Shown: in pieces, positions 53,617 to 62,183 of the stretch
Layout of the letters: every line of letters begins with the position of its first letter
Numbering within the stretch: the first letter of the stretch is position 1
DNA from: Sneathiella sp. HT1-7
GTDB lineage: Bacteria; Pseudomonadota; Alphaproteobacteria; Sneathiellales; Sneathiellaceae
DNA: 64,000 nucleotides
Direction of reading: 5' to 3'
NCBI RefSeq assembly: GCF_020731145.1
Contig: NZ_JAJFZN010000002.1
Span: 186,001 to 250,000 of the forward strand
Program-made: the position numbers and the translations under genes
Notes under the pieces: generated by a model
Databases searched by the model: none
What the model was told of the DNA's origin: nothing
Seen by the model: only the letters and a program-made list of their open reading frames with translations

Positions 53617-55110
53617 CTACGGGTAACTTGTTAAAGTACGCCGAACGGCATCTTGCCAGTTGGCATAAGCTGTGTCCCGTTCCGTCGCAGTGATGGCCGG
53701 GGAAAAACGTTTGTCGCGGTGCCAGCTTTCAGAGAATTCGTCAATACTGGGGTAAAATCCTGTCTGCAGGCCCGCGAGATAGGCAGCGCCAAGCGCCGTG
53801 GTTTCCGCTGAAGCGGGGCGATCGACAGGCGCGCCCAGAATATCGGCAAGCCGTTGCATCGTCCATTCGGAGGCAACCATTCCGCCATCAACACGCAAAA
53901 CTGTTTCATGACCGTCTGTGAAATCGGCTTGCATGGCGGTGAGGAGGTCGCGCGTTTGAAAGCAAACACTCTCCAACGCGGCGCGCGCAAGTTCTTTTGG
54001 TCCGGTGGCGCGGGTTAGGCCGAAGATAGCCCCCCGGCAATCTGTATCCCAATAAGGGGCGCCAATCCCAACGAAGGCGGGAACCATGATGACATTCTGA
54101 CCCTGGTCTGCCAGTTCCGCAAGCTCGCCCGACTGCGCCGCATGTTCAATTATGCCAAGGCCATCGCGAAGCCATTGGACGGCCGCGCCAGCAACGAAAA
54201 TAGAGCCTTCCAAAGCATAGGTTGGTTTGCCATTCAACTGATAAGCAATTGTTGTGAGAAGTTTGTTCTGGGATTTGACCGGATCGTGTCCCGTGTTCAG
54301 AAGAGCAAAGCAGCCAGTTCCATAGGTGGATTTCATCATTCCAGGCTGGAAACAGGCTTGTCCGACGGTTGCTGCCTGCTGGTCCCCGGCGATCGCAGCA
54401 ATTTTGGTGGAGCCGCCTAGAATACCTGGATCCAACGCGCCGTAATCAGCGGCGCAATCGCGTACTTCAGGCAGCAGTGATTTAGGAATTCTCAGGATAT
54501 CCAGAAGGTCATCGGACCATTCCCCGCGGTGGATATCGTAAATCAGTGTTCGGCTGGCGTTTGTTGCGTCGGTTGCATGAATCTTGCCATCTGTCAGTCG
54601 CCAGAGCAGGAAACTGTCAATGGTCCCGAAGGCAAGTTTGCCCTTCTCCGCTGAGGCGCGTGCACCCTCAATATTATCAAGAAGCCACGCAATTTTAGTG
54701 CCGGAAAAATAGGGATCGAGCAGCAATCCGGTTTTTCCAGAGAACGTCTGCTCCAGACCAGCTTGCTTAAGTTTGCTGCACAAATCGGCCGTCCGCCGAT
54801 CCTGCCAGACAATAGCGTTGTGGATGGGCTTGCCGGTCTCCCTGTCCCAGATAACAGTTGTTTCCCGCTGATTGGTGATGCCGATACCGGCGACGTCGCT
54901 GATCGTTGTACCCGCTTTCGCCAAAGCTTCCTTTGCCGTTGCGACGGTTGTAGTCCAGATTTCTTCAGGATCGTGCTCAACCCAGCCCGAGGTCGGGAAG
55001 TATTGAGTGAATTCCTGCTGACCAACGGTAACAGGTTGGTAATTTTTATCGAAGAGAATAGCCCGGCTTGATGTCGTGCCTTGATCAATGGCGAGGATAT
55101 ACCCTGTCAT
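53617..55110 (-). CDS. glpK: Glycerol kinase
   Basis: 497 residues, full length. [15 protein letters not shown] at the N-terminus, [21 protein letters not shown], the substrate residues in [18 protein letters not shown], and the late [15 protein letters not shown] motif are all typical of GlpK. It phosphorylates glycerol for GlpD. It is on the same strand as glpR and glpD but separated from them by the oppositely oriented tup operon. Ribosome-binding site weak. The 93 bases to ligB carry no evident terminator. Confidence 0.95.
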   Translation of the reverse strand: MTGYILAIDQGTTSSRAILFDKNYQPVTVGQQEFTQYFPTSGWVEHDPEEIWTTTVATAKEALAKAGTTISDVAGIGITNQRETTVIWDRETGKPIHNAIVWQDRRTADLCSKLKQAGLEQTFSGKTGLLLDPYFSGTKIAWLLDNIEGARASAEKGKLAFGTIDSFLLWRLTDGKIHATDATNASRTLIYDIHRGEWSDDLLDILRIPKSLLPEVRDCAADYGALDPGILGGSTKIAAIAGDQQAATVGQACFQPGMMKSTYGTGCFALLNTGHDPVKSQNKLLTTIAYQLNGKPTYALEGSIFVAGAAVQWLRDGLGIIEHAAQSGELAELADQGQNVIMVPAFVGIGAPYWDTDCRGAIFGLTRATGPKELARAALESVCFQTRDLLTAMQADFTDGHETVLRVDGGMVASEWTMQRLADILGAPVDRPASAETTALGAAYLAGLQTGFYPSIDEFSESWHRDKRFSPAITATERDTAYANWQDAVRRTLTSYP

Positions 55111-55203
55111 TTCGTTGCCCGTTCGTCAGATAGTTTCTTGTTCCCTGCCGCGGAATATTGGCATGAGAGAACGGGATACGCCAGCCTGTTTTAACCGGAG
55201 CCT

Positions 55204-56052
55204 TCAGATGGCATCATTTTCAAACAGTATGACACCGGCCGCGGTGTTGGATATCGGGATATGATAGTTGCGCGATAGTTCCTGGATATCGTTCCCGAGT
55301 GCCCCGCGCATGATCAGCCACATGATCATTTCCACGCCCTGCGGTCCGACAATTTCCGCCAGTTCATAGTTTGAATATTTGAGCAGCCATTCCGGCTCAC
55401 TTTTCAGTTTTTCAAGAAATTCTGTATCGAATGCCCGGTTGGTATGGCCAGCTCGCTCCCCATCAAGTTGATGGGAAAGGCCACCTGTTCCAAGGATTAC
55501 AACATCCAGGTCTTTATCGAATGAGGCTACCGCCTTACCAATTGCTTCGCCAAGCTTGAGGCAGCGCCGCGCTGTGGGGAAGGGGTATTGCACGACATTC
55601 ACACAAAGCGGGATGACCTTAACTTGATCACGAGCTTTTTGGTTGGGCCACATCAGAGACATGGGCACGGTGAAGCCGTGATCCACTAGCATTTCCTGAC
55701 ACATGGTGATATCGAACTCGTCATGCACAAGACTGTCGATTAAATGCCATGAAAATTCAGGATCCCCTTGAAATGGATCGAGTGGTTTCAGGCCCCACCC
55801 CTCATCCGCATTTTGGTATTCTGACGCTGCTCCAATGGCGAACGTTGGCATGGTATCAAGAAAGAAGTTCAGGCCATGGTCATTGTAAACGAGGATTGCT
55901 ACGTCGGGCTTTTTATCCTCCATCCAGTTCCAGACGGGCTTGTACCCATCGAAAAATGGCTTCCAATAGGGATCAGATTGCAGGCCTTGCTCCAGTGCAT
56001 TGCCAATTGCCGGGACATGAGAACTACCGACACCCCCGATTAGTCTAGCCAT
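55204..56052 (-). CDS. ligB: Protocatechuate 4,5-dioxygenase, beta subunit
   Basis: 282 residues. Class III extradiol dioxygenase with iron ligands H12 (GGVGSSHVP) and H59 (YNDHGLNFF) and a glutamate near residue 240 (YELAEIVGPQG). The acid-base histidine is in GTGGLSHQLDGE. It opens protocatechuate between C4 and C5 to 4-carboxy-2-hydroxymuconate-6-semialdehyde. Separate alpha and beta genes favour protocatechuate over gallate, whose dioxygenase is a single fused chain. Last gene of the leftward lig operon, overlapping ligA by eight bases. Confidence 0.93.
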   Translation of the reverse strand: MARLIGGVGSSHVPAIGNALEQGLQSDPYWKPFFDGYKPVWNWMEDKKPDVAILVYNDHGLNFFLDTMPTFAIGAASEYQNADEGWGLKPLDPFQGDPEFSWHLIDSLVHDEFDITMCQEMLVDHGFTVPMSLMWPNQKARDQVKVIPLCVNVVQYPFPTARRCLKLGEAIGKAVASFDKDLDVVILGTGGLSHQLDGERAGHTNRAFDTEFLEKLKSEPEWLLKYSNYELAEIVGPQGVEMIMWLIMRGALGNDIQELSRNYHIPISNTAAGVILFENDAI

Positions 56053-56410
56053 TTTTCGTCTCCCCTGCGGCGAGTAGCCTCGCTTTGAATTCTTCCAGGC
56101 TGATGCCCGCCTGTTGCGCGCCGATATCCTGCATATTGAGGCCGAACATACCGGTCAATTTTGCGAGATAATAGATATTCCCGCCAAGGCTCAGTAAGGC
56201 CAGTACGTCGCGACTTTTGACGGCGGTGCGTTGTGCTTCGGTGAGTCCGTACCTCGCGCAGTAAGCATCTTCGTTCGCCATGAAAGCTTCCCGGTTTTCC
56301 GCTTTGTTGAAGGAAAAGCACATTTTATTGAGCTCATACCCCTTCATCGCCATGCGACCTTCAAAAATTGTGGTGCCGGGAATGGGCTCTTTGCCTGCCA
56401 AGCTTTTCAT
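56045..56410 (-). CDS. ligA: Protocatechuate 4,5-dioxygenase, alpha subunit
   Basis: 121 residues. The LigA fold is marked by KGYELNKMCFSFNKAENREAF and DVLALLSLGGNIYYLAKLTG, followed by MQDIGAQQAG. It caps the LigB active site and is needed for activity. The gene order ligA then ligB with an 8-base overlap ensures equal synthesis. GAGAG precedes the ATG, 13 bases after the ligI stop. Confidence 0.93.
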   Translation of the reverse strand: MKSLAGKEPIPGTTIFEGRMAMKGYELNKMCFSFNKAENREAFMANEDAYCARYGLTEAQRTAVKSRDVLALLSLGGNIYYLAKLTGMFGLNMQDIGAQQAGISLEEFKARLLAAGETKNG

Positions 56411-56423
56411 TCAATTTCTCTCT

Positions 56424-57311
56424 TCAAGATGGGTTCGTTTCGTTTGGCCAATAGAGCCGCATTGGATTATCGACAAGTAGTTTTTGTTGTGCCTCTGTGG
56501 TTACCGCGATGCGGGGGATAACGTCGACGAGAACACCTTCATCGGGAACATGGGACTTCATGTTCGGGTGCGGCCAGTCCGTTCCCCAAAGGACACGATC
56601 CGGAAATCGCTCCACAAGATATTTTCCGAATGGAGTGACATCATCATAGGGTGGGCCGGCGACTGTCAACCGCTCTGGGCAGCTTACTTTGGTCCAGAAA
56701 TTTTCATTTTCCTTGAGCAAATTTACGAAGCATTGAAAATCAGGGTGGTCGACTCCCTTGGTCACGTCCGGTCGTCCCATGTGATCAACAACGACAGTGG
56801 TGGGAAGCTGTTTCAGGAAGGGGATCAGTTCTTCAAGGTCCGGTGCTTCGAAATAGACTACGATATGCCAGCCAAGCTTGGCGATACGATTTGCAATCTT
56901 GAGAAAAACGTCTTTCGGTGTGGCATCAACCAGCCGCTTTACAAAATTGAAGCGGACAGCGCGGACGCCCGCGTCATCCATTTCCTTAAGCTCTGCATCG
57001 GTCACATCCGGTTTAATCACAGCGACACCACGCGCAAGCCCGTTTGATGATTTCAGCGCATCAACAAGGGCATCGTTATTTCTGCCGTGACAAGACGCTT
57101 GGACAATTACATTGCGTGAAAAGCCAAGATAGTCGCGAAGTTCAAACAGTTTTTCTTTAGGGGCATCACAGGGTGTATATTTCCGCTCCGGTGCGTAGGG
57201 AAAGCTGTCGGCGGGGCCAAATACATGGCAATGGGCGTCGACCGCGCCATTTGGTGCCTTGAATTTAGGCTTTGACGGGTTGGGATGAAAGGGAAGGTAG
57301 TCGGGGTCCAT
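56424..57311 (-). CDS. ligI: 2-pyrone-4,6-dicarboxylate hydrolase
   Basis: 295 residues from ATG 57311, chosen because AAGGAAG lies six bases upstream. The longer frame would start at TTG 57332 inside ligU. Amidohydrolase metal or acid residues: DAHCHVFGP (H27, H29) at the N-terminus and LWGTDWPHPN near the C-terminus. LigI opens the lactone of 2-pyrone-4,6-dicarboxylate to 4-oxalomesaconate and needs no metal in the characterised enzyme. It lies between ligU and ligA in the leftward operon. Confidence 0.93.
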   Translation of the reverse strand: MDPDYLPFHPNPSKPKFKAPNGAVDAHCHVFGPADSFPYAPERKYTPCDAPKEKLFELRDYLGFSRNVIVQASCHGRNNDALVDALKSSNGLARGVAVIKPDVTDAELKEMDDAGVRAVRFNFVKRLVDATPKDVFLKIANRIAKLGWHIVVYFEAPDLEELIPFLKQLPTTVVVDHMGRPDVTKGVDHPDFQCFVNLLKENENFWTKVSCPERLTVAGPPYDDVTPFGKYLVERFPDRVLWGTDWPHPNMKSHVPDEGVLVDVIPRIAVTTEAQQKLLVDNPMRLYWPNETNPS

Positions 57312-57321
57312 TATCTCTTCC

Positions 57322-58377
57322 TTATTGGACAAAAATCATACCATCAAATAGCTTTCGCGCAGTGCGCAGAATGCCGGCGCGTTCAACAGCACCCTTTTCA
57401 TCCATCTCCAGAACCACAGTTGTCTCGCCAATGGGATGTTCGATCTTTAGTTCTTTGCGCTTCCCTTCTGGTATGATCGCAAGTTCGGCGGCGGGGGAGC
57501 CTTCAAGCGCTGCGGCTGTCGCCACTGTCACCGCGCCCAGCACCCCGATGGAGGCATGGCAGCGATGCGGAATAAAGGTGCGGGTAGAAATCGCGCCTCC
57601 AGAAAACGGTATACTGACCATACACATTTTCGGAACCGTCTTATTCGTAACATCGCCCAAATTCATTATCGGTCCCGCTTGCAGGCGAATGGCCTCCAGC
57701 CGCTCTTTAAGAGGTTTGTTCGCCTCTAGCTCCTCACGCGATTCACGGCCGGTAATTCCCATATCAGAGGCACGCATTATCACCGAGGGCATGCCGTTAT
57801 CAATCATCGTCACCTCGACGCCATCGACCATGTCGCAGGTATTTCCGGTCGGCAACAACGCGCCGCAGGTGGAGCCAGCCGTCTCCGTAAAAGTAATCGG
57901 GATCGGTGCGGCGCTGCCCGGAACGCCGTCAATCGTCGCGCCTCCTGCATAAGAAACAGCGCCATTTGGTGTAGGGACGCGGGCAATGGCCGTCTGGCCT
58001 GTATTTTCCATGTAGATGGTTACATCTGTTTCTTCACCTGCAACCGGCACAAGGCCTCGCTCAATCGCGAAAGGACCGACCCCGGCGAGGATATTGCCGC
58101 AATTCTGAGCGTCCGTAACAATCGGCTGATCGACGACAACTTGCAAAAAAAGATAATCGACATCAATAGCTTCACGCGATGACGGGCGGACAACAGCGAC
58201 TTTGGACGTCAGGGGGTCTGCGCCGCCCATGCCATCAATTTGTCGTGGATCGGGGGAGCCCATGACCCCTAACAGAAAGGTATCCCGTGCTGTACCATCA
58301 GAGGGTAAATCACTTTCAAGAAAATATCCCCCCTTGGATGTGCCGCCGCGCATCCACATGCAGGGGGCACTAGACAT
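57322..58377 (-). CDS. ligU: 4-oxalomesaconate tautomerase (PrpF family)
   Basis: 351 residues. PrpF-type opening [19 protein letters not shown], then [15 protein letters not shown] and a second-half CGALLPTGN segment. LigU (GalD in Pseudomonas) shifts the double bond of 4-oxalomesaconate so that the hydratase can act. It overlaps ligK by eight bases and ends 10 bases before ligI. The usual catalytic cysteine pair of diaminopimelate-epimerase-fold enzymes is not expected here, since LigU uses lysine chemistry. Confidence 0.9.
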   Translation of the reverse strand: MSSAPCMWMRGGTSKGGYFLESDLPSDGTARDTFLLGVMGSPDPRQIDGMGGADPLTSKVAVVRPSSREAIDVDYLFLQVVVDQPIVTDAQNCGNILAGVGPFAIERGLVPVAGEETDVTIYMENTGQTAIARVPTPNGAVSYAGGATIDGVPGSAAPIPITFTETAGSTCGALLPTGNTCDMVDGVEVTMIDNGMPSVIMRASDMGITGRESREELEANKPLKERLEAIRLQAGPIMNLGDVTNKTVPKMCMVSIPFSGGAISTRTFIPHRCHASIGVLGAVTVATAAALEGSPAAELAIIPEGKRKELKIEHPIGETTVVLEMDEKGAVERAGILRTARKLFDGMIFVQ

Positions 58378-59041
58378 ACTTCAGGCCCTTCTCGGCAAGC
58401 CGTTCGCGCATCTTGTACATATCAAGGCCCAATTCACCAGCCGCCAGTCGCTTGCGCTTCTCTTCTTCGTTGGCTATCCGGGCCTCCGCATTGTCCGCAA
58501 CCTCGGCGGCTTCTTCCCGACGTACAACGCAAACTCCGTCATCATCCGCGACTATTATATCGCCAGGATTGACCAGTTCATCCGCACAAACGATGGGGAT
58601 ATTGACTGACCCCAAGGTTTCTTTCACGGTTCCTTGCGCACAAATCGCTTTTGACCAGACAGGGAAATTCATTGCTGTCAGGTCGCGAATATCCCGAACA
58701 CCCGCATCGATAATTAGGCCGACGCCACCTCTTGCCTGCATTGATGTTGCTAGCAGGTCGCCAAAATAACCGGCATCTGATGGGGATGTGGGCGCGAGAA
58801 CCAAAATATCGCCCTGTTTCACCTGCTCTATTGCGACATGAACCATCCAGTTGTCAGCGGGCGGAGCGGAGATTGTCACAGCGGAAGCGGCAATGGATGC
58901 GCCGGAATATATTGGCCGCATATTGGAGGCGAGCAATCCTTTTCTTCCTTGTGCTTCATGAACGGTGGCAACGCCGCATTTCGCAAGACGTGCGATAACA
59001 CCGGCATCAGCACGCTCAATATTTTGAACAACGATACCCAT
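58370..59041 (-). CDS. ligK: 4-carboxy-4-hydroxy-2-oxoadipate aldolase (RraA family)
   Basis: 223 residues from ATG 59041, whose first base is also the last base of the galB stop TGA (TGATG). An upstream frame to 59266 lies inside galB and is not family-like. The aldolase signature D-x20-R-D is exact: D95 in GYFGDLLA and R116-D117 in DAGVRDI. It cleaves 4-carboxy-4-hydroxy-2-oxoadipate to pyruvate and oxaloacetate and also decarboxylates oxaloacetate. Last chemical step of the pathway. Confidence 0.93.
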   Translation of the reverse strand: MGIVVQNIERADAGVIARLAKCGVATVHEAQGRKGLLASNMRPIYSGASIAASAVTISAPPADNWMVHVAIEQVKQGDILVLAPTSPSDAGYFGDLLATSMQARGGVGLIIDAGVRDIRDLTAMNFPVWSKAICAQGTVKETLGSVNIPIVCADELVNPGDIIVADDDGVCVVRREEAAEVADNAEARIANEEEKRKRLAAGELGLDMYKMRERLAEKGLKYV

Positions 59042-59778
59042 CAGAGTTCGTCCACAGTGCGAGGATAGATTGATTGGAATCCTTCGGCGTATCGTGCGGA
59101 TCTGCCGCCCGCCTGACCTCCGGAATTGCGCCGGAAATGGTTGCCACGGTTTTCTGCAACATTTGTATAAAAATCCCAGAGATGCTCTTGCCCCTGCATA
59201 CATTCGATGGCGGCGCGCTTCTTGTCCCAGACCGAAGTGATATCGAGAAAGACATCTGGCTTCCATCCCATCTGCTCTGTTTGGTGCGGTTCGAACAGGT
59301 ATAGTTGCGGCGCGCCCAGAACTTTCTCCCCCGGATTATGGCCCCAGGCCTGTGCAATCATGCGGCATTCCATGGTGAGCCGTGTCGCAAAGCTGTGGTC
59401 AGTATTATAAGGATCATATTGCGAATGGCTCATCATGAAATTCGGTTGAACCTTGCGGATTAGGTCGACAAGCTTGAATTTATCATCGCGCGTTACTTCC
59501 AGCGGATAATCCCCAAGATCGAAAAATACGATGTCGTGGGCATCTAACGCCGTGGCGGCATTTTCGGCCTCAATCCGACGTGCCTTCTTCACCTCTTCAA
59601 GTGTGGCGCCGCCTTCCTGTTTCCATAGTTTCGCGCTTTCCCCGCGTTCACCAAAAGAGAGGCAGGCAATTGTCACGTCATATCCCTTTTCCTCATGTAG
59701 GGCGATAGCACCTGCGCATCGCCAGACAAAGTCAGCGGCGTGAGCACTGATGACAAGGGCAGTTTTATTTTCTGACAT
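59041..59778 (-). CDS. galB: 4-oxalomesaconate hydratase, PIG-L (GalB) type
   Basis: 245 residues. PIG-L/LmbE fold with the zinc motif AHAADF (H13, D16) in place of the usual AHPDDE, and the second site YNTDHSFA (H128). These changes match the GalB branch, which hydrates 4-oxalomesaconate to 4-carboxy-4-hydroxy-2-oxoadipate. The Sphingobium enzyme for the step, LigJ, is an unrelated amidohydrolase, and no ligJ is present. First gene of the leftward operon, with GAGGAA eight bases before the ATG and a divergent LysR-type gene 155 bases away. Confidence 0.9.
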   Translation of the reverse strand: MSENKTALVISAHAADFVWRCAGAIALHEEKGYDVTIACLSFGERGESAKLWKQEGGATLEEVKKARRIEAENAATALDAHDIVFFDLGDYPLEVTRDDKFKLVDLIRKVQPNFMMSHSQYDPYNTDHSFATRLTMECRMIAQAWGHNPGEKVLGAPQLYLFEPHQTEQMGWKPDVFLDITSVWDKKRAAIECMQGQEHLWDFYTNVAENRGNHFRRNSGGQAGGRSARYAEGFQSIYPRTVDEL

Positions 59779-59793
59779 TCTCCGTTCCTCGTT

Positions 59794-59888
59794 TGCGAAC
59801 CGTTTGTGCGATCCTTGTATTCATTCTATTCGTACCATCTTCCTGTTAGTGCGAATTTTCTATTTCAAATTCGCATTCGTGGTATAAT
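59794..59888. promoter_or_regulatory. Divergent galB / LysR promoter with 9-bp inverted repeat
   Basis: TGCGAATTT (59850-59858) and AAATTCGCA (59867-59875) form a perfect inverted repeat with an 8-base spacer. A consensus -10 (TATAAT, 59883-59888) for the regulator gene follows, with no good -35, as expected for an activated or self-controlled promoter. Extra half sites TGCGAA (59794-59799) and TGCGA (59807-59811) lie toward galB. It is the only clear operator in the 155-base gap. Confidence 0.55.
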
Positions 59889-59933
59889 TTTTTCCTATAG
59901 CCCGGCGCGTCATGAGGGAAACATTACAGCGAC

Positions 59934-61151
59934 ATGGACAAAATGGCTCCAAATCTGCGGCACTTACGCGCCTTCTGCGTGGTGGCCGCACATCAGAGTA
60001 TCAGCCGTGCGTCGGAAGAAGTATTCCTGTCTCAACCTGCGATCACTCAGGCGATTGCAAAGATCGAGATGGCGCTTGATGTGGAGCTTTTCACTCGGCG
60101 TACCGATGGGGTTTTCATTACCGAAGTGGGCAAGCTGTTCCTGGCTCGAGCGACGCGCGCGCAGGAATTTATCCGGACCGGAATTGAGGAAGCACGGCGC
60201 ATTGCCCAGGTTAAAGCTGGTAGCGGCTTTGACAACTTGGATCAGCTTGTTTCCGGTGTTCAACTGCGGGCCCTGATCGCAATTGCGAAGACCGGTAATT
60301 TCAGTCTTGCCGCCAAGCGCGTCGGGATTTCCCAACCCTCTCTTTATCGCGCGGCGCGAGATCTTGAGCGTCTTTCAGATATGACCTTGTTTCGCAAAAC
60401 CGGTCAGGGGATTGAACTGACGCCTGCGGCGGAAGTATGTGCGCGATATGCGAAGCTCGCCTTTGCCGAACTTATGCAAGGTTATATGGAAATTGAGGAA
60501 TATAAGGGAATTGATAGTGGGCGTATCGTAATCGGTACGATGCCGCTCGCCCGGACCTATATTTTGCCGACGGCCATAAACCGGGTGCTGGAGAAACGTC
60601 CCGGTGTTCAGATCAGCGTTATTGATGGCCGGTATGAGGACTTGCTCCATGGATTGCGGTATAGCGAAATAGATATACTTATTGGCGCGCTGCGAAATCC
60701 TGCACCAATTGATGACGTGGTGGAAGAGGCTGTGTTCGAGGATGAACTTGCGTTGTTCGTACGGGCCGATCATCCGCTCACAAAGAAGAAAACGATCACG
60801 ATTGAGGAACTTGCCGCCTATCCATGGATTACGCCGCGTGAAGGGTCGCCAACTCGCAACAGGTTTGAGGAACTCTTTTCAAAGCAAAAGCAACCTTTGC
60901 CCGAGGGTCTGATAGAAGCGAGCTCCCTTATTTTAATCAGAGGCCTGCTGATGGACAGCGATCGGATTACAATTCTCTCCGCGCATCAGACCAGACACGA
61001 ACGGGAACAAGGATTGTTGGTGCCGCTTCCCTTTGATATTGGCGATACCCGGCGGCCCATAGGGCTGACCACCAGATTGGATTGGCATCCAACGACCACA
61101 CAGGCGGAACTAGTCGAAGCTCTTCGGATGGCCGGCTGCAAGTTGACGTAA
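59934..61151 (+). CDS. LysR-type regulator with two helix-turn-helix domains
   Basis: 405 residues, about 100 longer than typical LysR proteins. Residues 9-66 form one LysR winged helix (LRAFCVVAAHQSISRASEEV, LSQPAITQAIAKIE). Residues 110-167 form a second (LRALIAIAKTGNFSLAAKRV, ISQPSLYRAARDLE). The effector domain follows from about 195 (SGRIVIGTMPLARTYILPTA). Both DNA-binding units look intact. The gene is divergent from galB and precedes the ligC operon, so it is the obvious pathway regulator, with a ring-cleavage intermediate as likely inducer. ATG 59934 and ATG 59943 are both possible starts. Confidence 0.9.
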   Translation: MDKMAPNLRHLRAFCVVAAHQSISRASEEVFLSQPAITQAIAKIEMALDVELFTRRTDGVFITEVGKLFLARATRAQEFIRTGIEEARRIAQVKAGSGFDNLDQLVSGVQLRALIAIAKTGNFSLAAKRVGISQPSLYRAARDLERLSDMTLFRKTGQGIELTPAAEVCARYAKLAFAELMQGYMEIEEYKGIDSGRIVIGTMPLARTYILPTAINRVLEKRPGVQISVIDGRYEDLLHGLRYSEIDILIGALRNPAPIDDVVEEAVFEDELALFVRADHPLTKKKTITIEELAAYPWITPREGSPTRNRFEELFSKQKQPLPEGLIEASSLILIRGLLMDSDRITILSAHQTRHEREQGLLVPLPFDIGDTRRPIGLTTRLDWHPTTTQAELVEALRMAGCKLT

Positions 61152-61168
61152 GAGCTTGAGTGTCCGTT

Positions 61169-61183
61169 ATTCAATAATTGAAT
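61169..61183. promoter_or_regulatory. Perfect 15-bp palindrome upstream of the ligC operon (LysR-type box)
   Basis: ATTCAATAATTGAAT is a perfect palindrome about one central base and contains T-N11-A (61170-61182), the core layout of LysR-family sites. It lies 86-100 bases before the first gene of the rightward operon and 17 bases past the regulator stop. Confidence 0.45.
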
Positions 61184-61268
61184 GAAGGAGCTGACTTTTT
61201 AATTTCCTGCAACCGTTACGGACGGGTAGGAAGTGCAAAGTGCTCAGTAAATGATTGGAACATTCACA

Positions 61269-62183
61269 ATGCAGAAAGACAATCGGATCGCCCTCGTTGG
61301 ATTTGGAGAGGCCGCTATGGCCTTTACTAAGGGATGGCTGGATGGTGATGAGTTGCTTCTGCGTGCCTTTGATATCAAGACGCAGGATTCAGATAATTGT
61401 ATCGCCTCTGCAAAGCTTGAAGACTTTGTGCACCATCAGGTTGAAGGCGTGGAAAGCCTTGCCGACGCGTTAAAAGGGGCGTCCGTTGTATTCTCTCTCG
61501 TCACGGCGGATCAGGCACATGCGGCGGCACGGGCTGTGACGCCCCATATTGAAAAAGGATGTCTCTTTCTGGATTGTAACTCCTGTGCGCCGGGAACGAA
61601 ACGTCGCTCTGCGAAATGTATTGAAGGAGCGGGAGGCCGGTATGTTGATGTGGCCGTTATGTCGCCGGTCTATCCGAAACTCCATAAAACACCGCTTTTG
61701 ATTTCCGGGCCGCACACACAGGCCGCCAAAAAAGTTCTGGAGATGCTCCAGATGGACGTAAAAATTATGGCAGGGAATATCGGCGGGGCGTCTTCGGTCA
61801 AAATGGTTAGAAGCATCATGATGAAGGGGCTTGAGGCGCTTTTTGCGGAATGCGTTCTGGCAGGCCGTCAGGCAGGCGTTGACGAAGAGGTTATGGCATC
61901 TCTTGATGTGACTTATCCTGGCTTTAACTTCAAGGATCGCGCCGCTTATAGCTTTGAGCGGATGACGGCTCACGGTAAGCGCCGATCTGAAGAAATGAAA
62001 GAGGTCGCCCTCACCATTGAGGAATTGGGTCTTCCCAATGATATGGCGCAAGCGACCGTGAACTGGCAGTCGCGCATTGGTAATCTTGGTATGACGGTGG
62101 GTAAAGATAACTATCAGAGCCGGGCAGATGAATTGCTGGCGCGGTTCAATAAGAATACTGAAAAAATGGAGACGGAAGAATGA
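61269..62183 (+). CDS. NAD(P)-binding beta-hydroxyacid dehydrogenase-like protein, role in pathway unknown
   Basis: 304 residues from ATG 61269 (an in-frame ATG at 61251 is equally possible and adds six residues). The Rossmann motif is RIALVGFGEAAMAF. The N-domain carries DCNSCAPGTKRRSAKCI, like the DxNS-xP substrate loop of 6-phosphogluconate and hydroxyisobutyrate dehydrogenases. The catalytic-lysine helix reads GGASSVKMVRSIMMKGLEAL. The C-terminus resembles DUF1932 (phosphogluconate dehydrogenase-like). Its stop overlaps ligC by four bases (ATGA), so it is made together with LigC. The known pathway does not require this step. Confidence 0.85.
   Translation: MQKDNRIALVGFGEAAMAFTKGWLDGDELLLRAFDIKTQDSDNCIASAKLEDFVHHQVEGVESLADALKGASVVFSLVTADQAHAAARAVTPHIEKGCLFLDCNSCAPGTKRRSAKCIEGAGGRYVDVAVMSPVYPKLHKTPLLISGPHTQAAKKVLEMLQMDVKIMAGNIGGASSVKMVRSIMMKGLEALFAECVLAGRQAGVDEEVMASLDVTYPGFNFKDRAAYSFERMTAHGKRRSEEMKEVALTIEELGLPNDMAQATVNWQSRIGNLGMTVGKDNYQSRADELLARFNKNTEKMETEE

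Noticed and set aside
55204-56410. Gallate dioxygenase instead of protocatechuate dioxygenase
   Set aside because: Gallate dioxygenases are single chains with fused beta and alpha parts. Here alpha and beta are separate overlapping genes.
59041-59778. Calling the hydratase ligJ
   Set aside because: LigJ is an amidohydrolase-fold enzyme. This protein has the PIG-L motif AHAADF and is the GalB type.
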